A DNA stretch of 64,000 nucleotides. Source: Limnoperna fortunei. Taxonomy: Eukaryota; Mollusca; Bivalvia; Mytilida; Modiolidae. The stretch is from NCBI GenBank assembly GCA_944474755.1, contig OX104122.1:22655714-22719713 (forward strand). The letters are read 5' to 3'. Of this stretch, positions 19,177-29,749 are shown in pieces. The notes under the pieces were generated by a model that did no database searches, was not told where the DNA came from, and was given only the letters and a program-made list of their open reading frames with translations. The first letter of the stretch is position 1. Each line of letters starts with the position of its first letter. A program made the position numbers and the translations under genes.

Positions 19177-22100
19177 TGGATACAATAATACAATGGAATT
19201 GTCGAGGTCTCAAGATTAACTTTCTAGAAATTACTTTATTAGTTCAAGCCTTTCTTCCTGTTGCATTTTGCCTTCAAGAATCCCATCTAAAACGAAGTGA
19301 TAACATATCTTTAAAAAACTACTCTTTATACAGCACATATGTAGATGAGAATGATAGAGCTGCTGGCGGCTCTACCATTCTTGTAAAAGATCAAGTTCTA
19401 CATAGCCCTGTAGATCTCAAAACTGATCTTCAGGCGGTTGCTGTTAGAATATCTTTAGACAAAACGATTACCTTATGCTCTGTGTATATCCCTCCGAATT
19501 CTTCATTAAATTTAAATCAATTGAAACATCTTACTGATCAGCTTCCGGCCCCTTATATATTACTTGGGGACTTCAACGGACACAACCCTTTATGGGGCAG
19601 TAACACAATAAACGATAAAGGTAAAATTATTGAAGGCTTGATGGATCAGGAAGATCTGTGTATTCTTAATGATGGAACCAATACATATTTACATCCTGGG
19701 AATGGATCATATTCGGCTATTGATCTTTCAATAGCAGACCCTTCTCTGTTGCCCGATTTCTCATGGAAAGTCCATGACGATCTCTGTGGCAGTGATCACT
19801 TTCCCATTATCTTGGAATCTTTACACTCTTCAAACACAGAACGAGTCGCTCGGTATAAATTTGGCAAGGCCAATTGGCCTCTATTTGAACAACTCTGTAT
19901 AGAGAGACTTAACTCGGATGCTTTTGAAGCTGTTTCTGATCCTATTTTAAAATTCAATGAAACACTTATTTCAATTTCTGATGAAACAATTCCTAAGACC
20001 TCGACAAATCCAAAACATCCTAGTAAACCATGGTTCGATGACAGCTGTGAGGACGCTATTAAAGACCGGAAAAAAGCCGAACGACGCTTTAATAAACACC
20101 CAACTCAAAATAATCTTAACCATTTCCGAATTTTTCGAGCGAAAGCTCGCAGGGTAACGAAACAAAGACGACGCACCTCTTGGCGTAACTTTGTTTCTAA
20201 ACTAAATAACCATACCCCCATGAATAAAATTTGGAACATGATTCGTAAAATTAAAGGTAAAAACAGTAAAGCAAATGTCCATCATTTAAAGGATGGACAA
20301 GACTTGTTAACATCAGAGTCAGACATATCAAATAAATTGGCCGAAACATTTGCAACACACTCCTCTGCTGAAAATTATCATCCCAATTTTCAGCGGATCA
20401 AAATTCAAAAAGAAAAATCAAAACTTAATTTCCAGTCAAACAATTTTGAAGATTATAATAAACCTTTTTCTTTGGAAGAGCTAAAAACTTCATTGAAGAA
20501 ATCTCACGATACTGCATGTGGTCCAGATGACATCCATTATCAACTTCTCAAACATCTGCCACAATCTTCTCTCCAATGTCTTCTGAATCTTCTCAACAAC
20601 ATTTGGGAAACGGGTGACTTACCATCTATTTGGAAAATGGCCACTGTTGTGCCTATTCCAAAACCAGGCAAAGATCACTCGGAAGCGTCCAACTATCGGC
20701 CTATAGCCCTCACGAGCTGTCTTTGTAAAACCATGGAAAGGATGATCAACGATCGCCTTGTCTGGTTTTTAGAATCGAACAACCTAATCTCGAATATCCA
20801 GTGTGGATTCAGACAAGGTCGTAGTACTATTGATCATCTGGTGCGTTTCGAAACATATATTCGAAACGCATTTGCCAAAAACGAACATGTTGTGTCTATC
20901 TTTTTCGATTTAGAAAAAGCATATGACACAACATGGAAATATGGGATTTTAAAAGATCTTTTTGATAAGGGGTTGAAAGGTAGACTTCCTACCTTTATCT
21001 CAAACTTTTTATCTGACAGAGAATTTAAAGTTAGGGTCAATTCTACGTTATCTGACCCTTTTGTACAGGAAATGGGTGTTCCCCAGGGCAGCATCCTTTC
21101 TGTCACTTTATTTAGTATTAAAATTAATAGCCTTGCTCAAGTTTTAAAAGATAATATTGATGGTTCTTTATATGTTGACGACTTCCTCATATGTTACCGA
21201 GGGAAAAATATGAATAATATCGAACGTCAGCTGCAGTTGTGTTTAAATAGAATAGAGAAATGGGCTATGGAGAATGGTTTTAAATTCTCCACTGCAAAAA
21301 CTGTTGGGATGCACTTTTGTAATAAACGTAAGATGCATCCTGATCCCGAATTAAAATTATATAATAATCCTATTAAAATTGTAAAAGAAACTACTTTTCT
21401 TGGTCTCATATTTGATTCAAGGCTAACCTTTCTTCCCCATATCAAAATGTTAAAAAATAAATGCCTTAAAGCATTAGATATTTTAAAAGTCGTATCCAGC
21501 GCCGACTGGGGTGCTGAATGCGATGTTTTACTCAATCTATATAGATCGCTGGTTCGATCGAAATTGGATTATGGTTGTTTTATTTATGGTTCTGCTCGCA
21601 AGTCATATGTCAAAATCCTTGATACTATCCACCATCAAGGATTGCGACTGTGCCTTGGAGCTTTCAGAACTTCACCTGTTGGGAGTTTATATGTAGAAGC
21701 AGGTGAGCCTTCTTTGTATCAAAGAAGAATAAAGCTCGCTTTGCAATATGCAACCAAATTAAAGGCATATCCTGGCAACCCCGCCCACGACTGTGTTTTC
21801 AAACCTCTTTATCAAAACATTTTCGAAAAACATCCAAACAAAATTCAACCTTTTGGCCTCCGAATTAAATCTCATTTGAAAAATTCCGGTATGAATTTAG
21901 ATGAAATTGCTGCAATCGAAATCCCGCATAGTCCCCCGTGGTTGAACCCCAAACCGATATTTATTTATGATTTAAGAAAACATAAAAAGTCCGACACAAA
22001 CCATTTATTAATACAACAACATTATGCAGAAATTAAATCTTGTTACCCTGACTATAGTACTATTTACACAGACGGGTCAAAGGACGGTGATAAAGTCGCC

Positions 22101-22856
22101 TCGGCCGCTGTCTCCGGAGAGCGTGTTGAAACTCGCCGCCTTCCGTCTACCTCATCTGTATTTACAGCAGAGGCGCAGGCTATTCTTCTTGCGATGAAAA
22201 TAGTTGCTTCGTCAGGCGAATGCAAATTTATTGTATGCTCCGATTCCCTGTCTTGTCTACTGGCTATTGAAAATTTCAAAATTAAAAATCCTTACATTTT
22301 AAAAATTATTCAAATCTACAAATCACTTGTTGCTTTGGGAAAAGAAATTATTTTCTTCTGGATTCCCAGTCATGTCGGAATCCGTGGAAACACAGTCGTG
22401 GATCAGGAGGCTAAAAATGCACTAAAGGATACCATCATTAACTGTAGTATTCCTTTTACCGATTTTAAACCGTTAATTTTTAAATATATTTCTAATTTGT
22501 GGCAGAGTGGTTGGGATCTCCAAGTTCATAATAAACTTCATGAGATCCAGCCACTACTGCACACAAATAATTTTAAATGTTTTAGAGGTCGAAGAGACCA
22601 AGTTGTTTTAACAAGATGTCGTCTTGGTCATACCAGGACGACACATAGTTATATTTTAAACAATGAGCCACGACCCGAATGTGTGCCATGCAACAGTCCA
22701 TACACCATTAAGCATGTCTTGATGGACTGTGTGGACGTGGCCCACATTCGGGAACGTTTCTATAGTGCAGATACGTATTTTAATTTATTTAAAACTGTCG
22801 CAGGCGACACAATTTTAAAGTTCTTAAAGGAAATTAATTTATTTAATAAAATTTAA
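19176..22856 (+). CDS. LINE copy A ORF2 (APE endonuclease, RT, RNase H)
   Basis: 1,226 residues, uninterrupted. The N-terminal apurinic-type endonuclease has WNCRGL, QESHL, LLGDFNGHNPLWGS and GSDHFPI. The central reverse transcriptase has NYRPIALTSCLCKTMER, GFRQGRSTIDHL, FFDLEKAYDTTW (near residue 575), GVPQGSILS and YVDDF (near 666). RNase H follows at about 960-1090 with YTDGSKDGD, TAEAQAILLAMK, CSDSLSCLLA and WIPSHVGIRGN. A Cys/His cluster lies near the C-terminus (CRLGHTRTTHS, CVPCN, HVLMDC). It should nick target DNA and reverse transcribe the element mRNA. No missing key residue was seen. Confidence 0.95.
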   Translation: MDTIIQWNCRGLKINFLEITLLVQAFLPVAFCLQESHLKRSDNISLKNYSLYSTYVDENDRAAGGSTILVKDQVLHSPVDLKTDLQAVAVRISLDKTITLCSVYIPPNSSLNLNQLKHLTDQLPAPYILLGDFNGHNPLWGSNTINDKGKIIEGLMDQEDLCILNDGTNTYLHPGNGSYSAIDLSIADPSLLPDFSWKVHDDLCGSDHFPIILESLHSSNTERVARYKFGKANWPLFEQLCIERLNSDAFEAVSDPILKFNETLISISDETIPKTSTNPKHPSKPWFDDSCEDAIKDRKKAERRFNKHPTQNNLNHFRIFRAKARRVTKQRRRTSWRNFVSKLNNHTPMNKIWNMIRKIKGKNSKANVHHLKDGQDLLTSESDISNKLAETFATHSSAENYHPNFQRIKIQKEKSKLNFQSNNFEDYNKPFSLEELKTSLKKSHDTACGPDDIHYQLLKHLPQSSLQCLLNLLNNIWETGDLPSIWKMATVVPIPKPGKDHSEASNYRPIALTSCLCKTMERMINDRLVWFLESNNLISNIQCGFRQGRSTIDHLVRFETYIRNAFAKNEHVVSIFFDLEKAYDTTWKYGILKDLFDKGLKGRLPTFISNFLSDREFKVRVNSTLSDPFVQEMGVPQGSILSVTLFSIKINSLAQVLKDNIDGSLYVDDFLICYRGKNMNNIERQLQLCLNRIEKWAMENGFKFSTAKTVGMHFCNKRKMHPDPELKLYNNPIKIVKETTFLGLIFDSRLTFLPHIKMLKNKCLKALDILKVVSSADWGAECDVLLNLYRSLVRSKLDYGCFIYGSARKSYVKILDTIHHQGLRLCLGAFRTSPVGSLYVEAGEPSLYQRRIKLALQYATKLKAYPGNPAHDCVFKPLYQNIFEKHPNKIQPFGLRIKSHLKNSGMNLDEIAAIEIPHSPPWLNPKPIFIYDLRKHKKSDTNHLLIQQHYAEIKSCYPDYSTIYTDGSKDGDKVASAAVSGERVETRRLPSTSSVFTAEAQAILLAMKIVASSGECKFIVCSDSLSCLLAIENFKIKNPYILKIIQIYKSLVALGKEIIFFWIPSHVGIRGNTVVDQEAKNALKDTIINCSIPFTDFKPLIFKYISNLWQSGWDLQVHNKLHEIQPLLHTNNFKCFRGRRDQVVLTRCRLGHTRTTHSYILNNEPRPECVPCNSPYTIKHVLMDCVDVAHIRERFYSADTYFNLFKTVAGDTILKFLKEINLFNKI

Positions 22857-23061
22857 TTTCACTATTAATTGTGATACTTCATATTTTTTATTGTTTTAAC
22901 TACCATTTTTATCTGTGTATATTCTCATTATTGTATGAGATCACGTTTTAGTATAAGGAGGCATGACGTTCTACTAATTTAAAAATTATGGTTTTCACGT
23001 CCTGAATATAGCTGAAATATTGCTTGCTGGACGTTAAACATCAATCAATCAATCAATCAAT

Positions 23062-23072
23062 CGAGAATCATC
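23062..23072 (+). repeat. Target-site duplication of LINE copy A, right
   Basis: CGAGAATCATC, the exact partner of 16933-16943, directly after the AATC tail. Confidence 0.9.
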
Positions 23073-23106
23073 TCGTGGGAAGAGCATACGCTACTTCAGT
23101 GATTAG
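23073..23106 (+). pseudogene. Tc1-like transposase relic, C-terminal end
   Basis: With LINE copy A and one target duplication set aside, the frame from the left side (PNHLFRESS) continues here as RGKSIRYFSD and ends at TAG 23104-23106. This shows the LINE landed inside the last codons of the transposase open frame. Confidence 0.65.
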
Positions 23107-23177
23107 ACGAGGGAGAACGGCGAGGTGTTGCAGAAAATATCTGCCGTTCGGCAGTAAGACTGTAGTGCAAAATAAAC

Positions 23178-23193
23178 GGTCCTTTTCAGGACC
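23178..23193 (+). promoter_or_regulatory. Canonical histone-type mRNA 3' stem-loop
   Basis: GGTCCTTTTCAGGACC is a perfect six-pair stem with a TTTC loop, preceded by AAAC and followed by ACAT. CAAAAAGAG at 23206-23214 fits the purine-rich histone downstream element bound by U7 snRNA. The sequence fits the metazoan histone consensus, yet no histone reading frame is recognisable upstream. The nearest open frame is the C-terminal end of the Tc1-like transposase, whose stop lies about 70 bp before it. Confidence 0.8.
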
Positions 23194-23214
23194 ACATATC
23201 TTATTCAAAAAGAG

Positions 23215-23855
23215 TCTATATTGTTGTTAAGATCGAGTTATGAACAAATGGACATAACTTAATCATGTAAATTACGACAATTTTACAAATATATACTATA
23301 AAATTTCATCTTCATGCACATTTATCGAAAAATTCAGACCGTAAATGCAGCTCAATTCCGTTGAATAAATACATGCATTACCTTTACAGTATAAAAGGTG
23401 TTAGCTTTTAATAACTAAATCCATTTTAATTACTTTTATTAGGTACGTTTTATTTTAAAAGTATATTGTTATTAGTAGTGTCAGCCCAAATTAAGAAATA
23501 TTTTCAGGCGTATAGTTATAGAAAAAAACGTTATATAGAATTTACGTTGTTAGGGGGAGGGGGTGTCTTTTACGTTCTACACCGACAAACTTGATGCCCT
23601 TGGTCGGACGGTCATGGAATTTACATGAGTGATCAATTACTTATAGCTTTAGGTTGTATAATTAACGTTGGCGAGTTTCGCCTGGTTAAAACTCGGTGGT
23701 CCAAGTGTAAATGTCATTTCCTTTTTGGAAAATTAAAAATTTTTAAACTTTAATCGCCCGAGTCCAACTGTCGTGATTAAGTATTGTGTTTCCTCGCCAG
23801 GTATTAATAAAGCAGAAGGTTACACGATTCTTTCATTCGTTCATTGTATTTGTCT
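23215..23855. other. Unique spacer between the two LINE copies
   Basis: No gene. At 23567-23616 it carries a stretch (CGTTCTACACCGACAAACTT, then CCCTTGGTCGGACGGTCA) that recurs twice inside the upstream LTR at 52.8 kb. Confidence 0.5.
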
Positions 23856-23870
23856 TCTCTTTAAAGTACC
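23856..23870 (+). repeat. Target-site duplication of LINE copy B, left
   Basis: TCTCTTTAAAGTACC, repeated exactly at 29971-29985. The last CC may belong to the element start (CCCCGTGTGGG). Confidence 0.9.
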
Positions 23871-24615
23871 CCGTGTGGGACCCGGGGCACAGGAGAATAG
23901 GCCCACGGCTTCCTCAGCCTGCAGTAAGAGTCTGCTAACAGAGGCAACACTTGCCGTGTGTTGCTACCCGTGTCGATTACAGGACGGGATTTCAGTAGGC
24001 CGGGTAAACGGTCCCGATAACCTACTGAACCCTTACTTTTTCTAGACGGGAAATCGAGTTAGCCCTGACTTCGATGAATCGGCATGTCACGTCTTGCCCT
24101 TTGTGAATCCTTCTCAATTTAGCTTTTCTATTACATTTATTTCTTTTCAAACTATTCCATGAAATGTATTAACCAGTTGATAGACAGCTTCCTTTAAGGA
24201 TTTACAAAGAAGGCGGTGGCTGAAGGGCAAAGCTTCCTCAGCTTTATAGAGGCGACATGTTTGCCGTGTGTTGCAACCCGTGTCGGTGGAGGATGGGATC
24301 CTGGTGGTTGAGAGATCACTCTTTGCTGCATCCATTAGTGCGGGTCAGCGGGTTTGATTTTCAATACACCACTTTGGCCCTGACTTCAACTAGACGGGAG
24401 ACCGGATGGACCCGGTTCGGTCAATCGGCTGGTCATGCCGAGCCCTTAACAAGCTTGTCGTCATTTGTCTTATAACTTAATTATATCTTGTGAATTTCAG
24501 TTCTAAAATTGTTCAGTAACAAGCTGTTAAGAAGGCGGTGGCTCATGGGTCAATCGAGTAGATCGAGTTTCGAACGGTTGTTTCGCCAGTTAAGTCTGGC
24601 ACGAAGCTTGCGTTC

Positions 24616-26069
24616 GTGAAGAAATTCATCTATTTGAGTATACCACCCTTGGAACACCTGATGCTTTCTGCTGGTGATCCGCAGACATCAAGCATCGCCC
24701 CTGTTGGCGCTCCGTGGCGGGTGGGTGACAAGGGTGGTGAACCGCATTCTTTCAACATGGCTTCCAAAACAACAAGTATAACAGGTTCCAAAAAAAGAAA
24801 AAATGAATGTCCTCTTGAAGAAGTTGTTGACGAAGATCACTGGCCAAGATTTATTGTCTTATCAAGTAAAGACCAAAATAAACCACTTTCCAAAGTTTCT
24901 CCTTTTGTTATAGAAAAATCGATCAAGGGCTGTGCAGGAGACGTAAAAAAGTCACCAAAATGAAATCCGGCTGTCTTCTTGTTGAATGCTCTAAAAAACA
25001 TCAATCCTTAAACTTACTTAAATTAAATAAAATTATTGAATTGGAAATTTCGGCCTCTCCCCACAGAACTTTAAACTCAAGTCAGGGAATCATTCATTAT
25101 AGAGATGATGACCTCGCTGAACTGACCGATGAAGAAATATGTTCAGAGTTGCAGCCTCAGGGTGTAACGAAAGTTAAAAGATTTATTTCAAAGAGAGACG
25201 GTGTTCCGGTCAAATTGAACACATTTCTGCTAAACTTCAATACTCCCACTGTCCCCCAATCAATCAGAATAGGTCTCTGTGGTGTTAAAGTCAGCGCATA
25301 CGTTCCAAACCCTGTGCGCTGCTTTAAATGTCAAAAGTTTGGACATGGCAAGGGACAGTGTAGAGAAACGCTGATATGTTTTAAATGTGCAGAAGTCGGG
25401 CATGAGGGCTTTGCCTGCACTAATACACCAAAATGTGCCAATTGCGGTGAAGCCCACATGTCCTCGTCGAAAGACTGTGTACACTTTAAAAAAGAAAAGG
25501 ACATCCAAAAGTTGAAAACTGAAAAAAACATCAGCTACCCTGAGGCTCGTCGACTGTTCAGTTCGGCGAATGCATCATCTCCTTCGGTGTCATATGCCAG
25601 TGTGACCAAACGCGTTTATACTACATCTGGAACGCAAACAATGATCACCTGGCCTATTGATAAAAATGACCCTGAAAGACTGCCAGTTGAAACCAGTGAC
25701 AAAATTATTACACCATCCCGAAAATCTTCAACATCCCAAACTTCTTCGTCTTTGAAATCCACCCAATCTAAAACGTCAACATCTTCTTCAAGCAGCCCCC
25801 AAAAAAATTTAACAGCAAATTCTACCAAAAAACCTACATCAAATAATCCAAAACCTAAGGAAACCAAGAAAAGCGACCGAACTCCGAAATCTATGAGAGA
25901 CCCTGTGCAGGTCCATGATAGGTTCGGCAGTTTGGATGACATATGTAACGAGACAATTTGGGGCGATCCAATGGATACTACGGGATCGCACAGTCGGTCT
26001 CCCAGTCGAGACGGACAAGGGAGAACACAACGAAAAATTAGTATCTCCCCCATTCGTCCTCCAAAATAA
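24616..26069 (+). pseudogene. LINE copy B ORF1, single-base frameshift
   Basis: Likely start is ATG 24757 (MASKTTSITGSKKRKNE) or the in-phase ATG 24616. Near 24945-24952 copy B has one base fewer than copy A at an A-rich run, so the frame ends at a TGA around 24961. The remainder is open from 24960 to 26069, with the three CCHC knuckles (CFKCQKFGHGKGQC, CFKCAEVGHEGFAC, CANCGEAHMSSSKDC) and a Ser-rich tail. The stop overlaps the ORF2 ATG as TAATG, as in copy A. The indel lies in a homopolymer, so an assembly error is possible. Confidence 0.85.
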
Positions 26070-29000
26070 TGGACAGAATCATTCAGTGGAATTGTCGAGG
26101 TCTTAAGATTAATTTTCTTGAAATCACATTATTAGTTCAAGCCTTTCTTCCTGTTGCATTTTGCCTCCAAGAATCCCACCTAAAACGAAGTGATAACATA
26201 TCTTTAAAAAACTACTCTATATACAGCACATATGTAGACGAAAATGGTAGAGCTGCTGGCGGCTCTACCATTCTTGTAAAAGATCAAGTTTTACATAGCC
26301 CTGTAGATCTCAACACTGATCTTCAGGCGGTTGCTATTAGGATATCTTTAGACAAAACGATTACTTTATGCTCTGTGTATATCCCTCCGAATTCTTCATT
26401 AAATTTAAATCAGTTGAAACATCTTACTGATCAGCTTCCGGCCCCTTATATATTACTTGGGGACTTCAACGCACACAACCCTCTATGGGGTAGTAACACA
26501 ATAAACGAAAAAGGTAAAATTATTGAAGGCTTAATGAATCAGGAGGATCTGTGTATTTTTAATGATGGAACCAATACATATTTACATCCTGGGAATGGAT
26601 CATATTCGGCTATTGATCTTACAATAGCAGATCCTTCTCTGTTGCCCGATTTCTCATGGAAAGTCCATGACGATCTCTGTGGCAGCGATCACTTTCCCAT
26701 TATCATGGAATCTTTACACTCTTCAAACACAGAACGAGTCGCTCGGTATAAATTTGGCAAGGCCAATTGGCCTCTATTTGAACAACTCTGTATAGAACGA
26801 CTGAACTCGGATACTTTTGAAACCATTTCTGATCCAATTTTAAAATTCAATGAAACACTTATTTCAATTGCTGACGAAACTATTCCTAAGACCTCGACAA
26901 ATCCAAAACATCCTAGTAAACCATGGTTCGATGACAGCTGTGAGGACGCTATTAAGGACCGGAAAAAGGCCGAACGACGCTTTAATAAACACCCAACTCA
27001 AAATAATCTTAACCAGTTCCGAATTTTTCGGGCGAAAGCTCGCATGGTAACGAAACAAAGGCGACGCACCTCTTGGCGTAACTTTGTGTCTAAATTAAAT
27101 AACCATACCCCTATGAATAAAATTTGGAACATGATTCGTAAAATTAAAGGTAAAAACAGTAAAGCAAATGTCCATCATTTAAAGGATGGACAAGACTTCT
27201 TAACATCAGAGTCAGATATATCTAACAAATTGGCCGAAACATTTGCAAAACACTCGTCCGCTGGAAATTATCATCCGGATTTTCAGCGTATCAAAACTCA
27301 AAAAGAAAAATCAAAACTTAATTTCCAGTCAAAAAATTTAGAAGATTACAACAAACCTTTTTCTTTGGAAGAGCTAAAAACCTCTTTGAACAAATCTCAC
27401 GATACAGCATGTGGTCCAGATGACATCCATTATCAACTTCTCAAACATCTGCCACAATCATCTCTCCAATGCCTTTTGAATTTTCTTAACAACATTTGGG
27501 AAACGGGTGACTTACCATCTATATGGAAAATGGCCACTGTTGTGCCTATTCCAAAACCAGGAAAAGATCACTCTGAAGCGTCCAACTATCGGCCTATAGC
27601 CCTCACAAGCTGTGTTTGTAAAACCATGGAAAGGATGATCAACGATCGCCTTGTCTGGTTTTTAGAATCTAACAACCTAATTTCAAATATCCAATGTGGA
27701 TTCAGACAAGGGCGAAGTACCATAGATCATCTTGTACGTTTTGAAACGTATATTCGAAACGCCTTTGCCAAAAATGAACATGTTGTGTCTATCTTTTTCG
27801 ATTTAGAAAAAGCATATGACACAACATGGAAATATGGTATTTTAAAAGATCTTTTTGATATGGGGTTGAAAGGTAGACTTCCTACCTTTATTTCAAACTT
27901 TTTATCTGACAGAGAATTTAAAGTTGGGGTAAATTCTACTCTATCTGACCCTTTTGAACAGGAAATGGGTGTTCCCCAGGGAAGCATCCTTTCTGTCACT
28001 TTATTTAGTATCAAAATTAATAGCCTTGCTCAAGTTTTAAAAGATAATATTGATGGTTCTCTATATGTTGACGACTTCCTCATATGTTACCGAGGACAAA
28101 ACATGAATAATATTGAACGTCAACTGCAGTTATGTTTAAATAGAATAGAGAAATGGGCAATGGAGAATGGTTTTAAATTCTCCACTGCAAAAACCGTGGG
28201 GATGCATTTTTGTAATAAGAGAAAGATGCATCCTGATCCCGAATTTAAATTACATAATAATCCTATAAAAATTGTAAAGGAAACTACTTTTCTTGGTCTC
28301 ATATTTGATTCAAGGCTAACCTTTCTACCCCATATCAAAATGTTAAAAAATAAATGCCTAAAGGCATTAGATATTTTAAAAGTCGTAGCCAGCACCGACT
28401 GGGGTGCTGAATGCGACGTTTTACTTAATCTTTATAGATCGCTGGTTCGATCAAAATTGGATTATGGTTGTTTTATTTATGGTTCTGCTCGCAAGTCATA
28501 TGTCAAAATCCTTGATACGGTTCATCATCAAGGATTGCGACTATGCCTTGGAGCCTTTAGAACCACACCTGTAAATAGTTTATATGTAGAAGCAAACGAG
28601 CCTTCTTTGTATCAAAGAAGAATTAAACTCGGTTTGCAATATGCAACCAAATTAAAGGCATATCCTGGCAACCCCGCCCACGACTGTGTTTTCAAACCTC
28701 TTTACCAGAACATTTTCGAAAAGCATCCAAACAAAATCCAACCTTTTGGCCTGCGGATTAAATCTCATTTTGAGAATTCAGGTATAAATTTAGATGAAAT
28801 TGCTGCAATTGAAATTCCACATAACCCTCCTTGGTTAAACCCCAAGCCAATATTTATTTATGATCTAAGAAAACATAGAAAATCTGACACAAACCCATTA
28901 ATTATACAGCAACATTTTGCAGAAATTAAATCTTGTTACCCTGACTATAGTACTATTTATACGGATGGGTCAAAAGACGAAGATAAAGTTGCTTCAGCCG

Positions 29001-29749
29001 CTGTCTTCGGAGAGCGTGTTGAAACTCGTCGTCTCCCGTCTGCCTCATCTGTATTTACTGCTGAGGCGCAAGCTATTCTTCTTGCGATGAAAATAGTTGC
29101 TTCGTCAGACGAGCACAAATTTATGATCTGCTCTGATTCTCTGTCATGTCTTCTTGCTATTGAAAACTTCAAATTTAAGAATCCTTATATTTTAAAAATT
29201 GTTCAAATTTACAAATCCCTTGTAGCTTTGGGTAAAGAAGTTATGTTTTTCTGGATCCCAAGTCATGTGGGGATCCATGGGAACACGGTCGTGGACGAGG
29301 AGGCCAAAAAGGCCTTGAGTAACGATTTAATTAATTGTGCAATACCTTTTACTGATTTTAAAGCACTTATTTTTAAACATATTTCTCGTTTGTGGCAGAG
29401 TGGTTGGGATCTAGAGGTTCATAATAAACTTCATGAGATCCAGCCACTACTGCACAAAAATAATTTTAATTGTTTTAGAAGTCGTCGAGACCAAGTTGTT
29501 TTAACCAGATGTCGTCTTGGTCATACCAGGACGACTCATAGTTATATTTTAAATAACGAGCAACGACCCGAGTGTGTGCCATGCAACTGTCCATACACAC
29601 TCAAGCATGTCTTGATGGACTGTGTGGACGTGGCCCACATTCGGGAACGTTTCTATACTGTAGATACTTATTTTAATTTGTTTAAAACAGTCGCAGGCGA
29701 CACAATTTTAGAGTTTTTAAAAGAAATCAATTTATATAGTAAAATTTAA
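26069..29749 (+). CDS. LINE copy B ORF2 (APE endonuclease, RT, RNase H)
   Basis: 1,226 residues, the same length as in copy A, with all catalytic motifs present: LLGDFNAHNPLWGS, GSDHFPI, FFDLEKAYDTTW, GVPQGSILS, YVDDF, YTDGSKDED, WIPSHVGIHGN and the C-terminal Cys/His cluster. Copy B has the usual A in DFNAHNP where copy A has G. Differences from copy A are scattered and mostly conservative. The enzyme could be active in trans, but its own ORF1 is broken. Confidence 0.95.
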   Translation: MDRIIQWNCRGLKINFLEITLLVQAFLPVAFCLQESHLKRSDNISLKNYSIYSTYVDENGRAAGGSTILVKDQVLHSPVDLNTDLQAVAIRISLDKTITLCSVYIPPNSSLNLNQLKHLTDQLPAPYILLGDFNAHNPLWGSNTINEKGKIIEGLMNQEDLCIFNDGTNTYLHPGNGSYSAIDLTIADPSLLPDFSWKVHDDLCGSDHFPIIMESLHSSNTERVARYKFGKANWPLFEQLCIERLNSDTFETISDPILKFNETLISIADETIPKTSTNPKHPSKPWFDDSCEDAIKDRKKAERRFNKHPTQNNLNQFRIFRAKARMVTKQRRRTSWRNFVSKLNNHTPMNKIWNMIRKIKGKNSKANVHHLKDGQDFLTSESDISNKLAETFAKHSSAGNYHPDFQRIKTQKEKSKLNFQSKNLEDYNKPFSLEELKTSLNKSHDTACGPDDIHYQLLKHLPQSSLQCLLNFLNNIWETGDLPSIWKMATVVPIPKPGKDHSEASNYRPIALTSCVCKTMERMINDRLVWFLESNNLISNIQCGFRQGRSTIDHLVRFETYIRNAFAKNEHVVSIFFDLEKAYDTTWKYGILKDLFDMGLKGRLPTFISNFLSDREFKVGVNSTLSDPFEQEMGVPQGSILSVTLFSIKINSLAQVLKDNIDGSLYVDDFLICYRGQNMNNIERQLQLCLNRIEKWAMENGFKFSTAKTVGMHFCNKRKMHPDPEFKLHNNPIKIVKETTFLGLIFDSRLTFLPHIKMLKNKCLKALDILKVVASTDWGAECDVLLNLYRSLVRSKLDYGCFIYGSARKSYVKILDTVHHQGLRLCLGAFRTTPVNSLYVEANEPSLYQRRIKLGLQYATKLKAYPGNPAHDCVFKPLYQNIFEKHPNKIQPFGLRIKSHFENSGINLDEIAAIEIPHNPPWLNPKPIFIYDLRKHRKSDTNPLIIQQHFAEIKSCYPDYSTIYTDGSKDEDKVASAAVFGERVETRRLPSASSVFTAEAQAILLAMKIVASSDEHKFMICSDSLSCLLAIENFKFKNPYILKIVQIYKSLVALGKEVMFFWIPSHVGIHGNTVVDEEAKKALSNDLINCAIPFTDFKALIFKHISRLWQSGWDLEVHNKLHEIQPLLHKNNFNCFRSRRDQVVLTRCRLGHTRTTHSYILNNEQRPECVPCNCPYTLKHVLMDCVDVAHIRERFYTVDTYFNLFKTVAGDTILEFLKEINLYSKI

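Larger units (their letters stand above)
16944..23061 (+). mobile_element. Full-length I/Nimb-like LINE, copy A (intact ORFs)
   Basis: A 6.1-kb non-LTR retrotransposon with an 0.9-kb GC-rich 5' region, ORF1 with CCHC knuckles, ORF2 with APE endonuclease, RT and RNase H, a short 3' UTR and an AATC repeat tail (23042-23061). It is bounded by exact 11-bp target duplications. An RNase H domain, CCHC gag and tandem-repeat tail fit the I superfamily (I/Nimb group). Both ORFs are open, so it may be a recently active source copy. Confidence 0.9.

Noticed and set aside
23024..23230. Histone H3 or H4 coding end upstream of the stem-loop
   Set aside because: Short resemblances (for example IRRGRT) exist, but the frame is better explained by the Tc1-like transposase end and no histone sequence extends further.
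25616..26053. 145-codon minus-strand ORF in LINE copy B
   Set aside because: Antisense to the ORF1 tail; its Ser/Val-rich composition follows from the sense low-complexity sequence.
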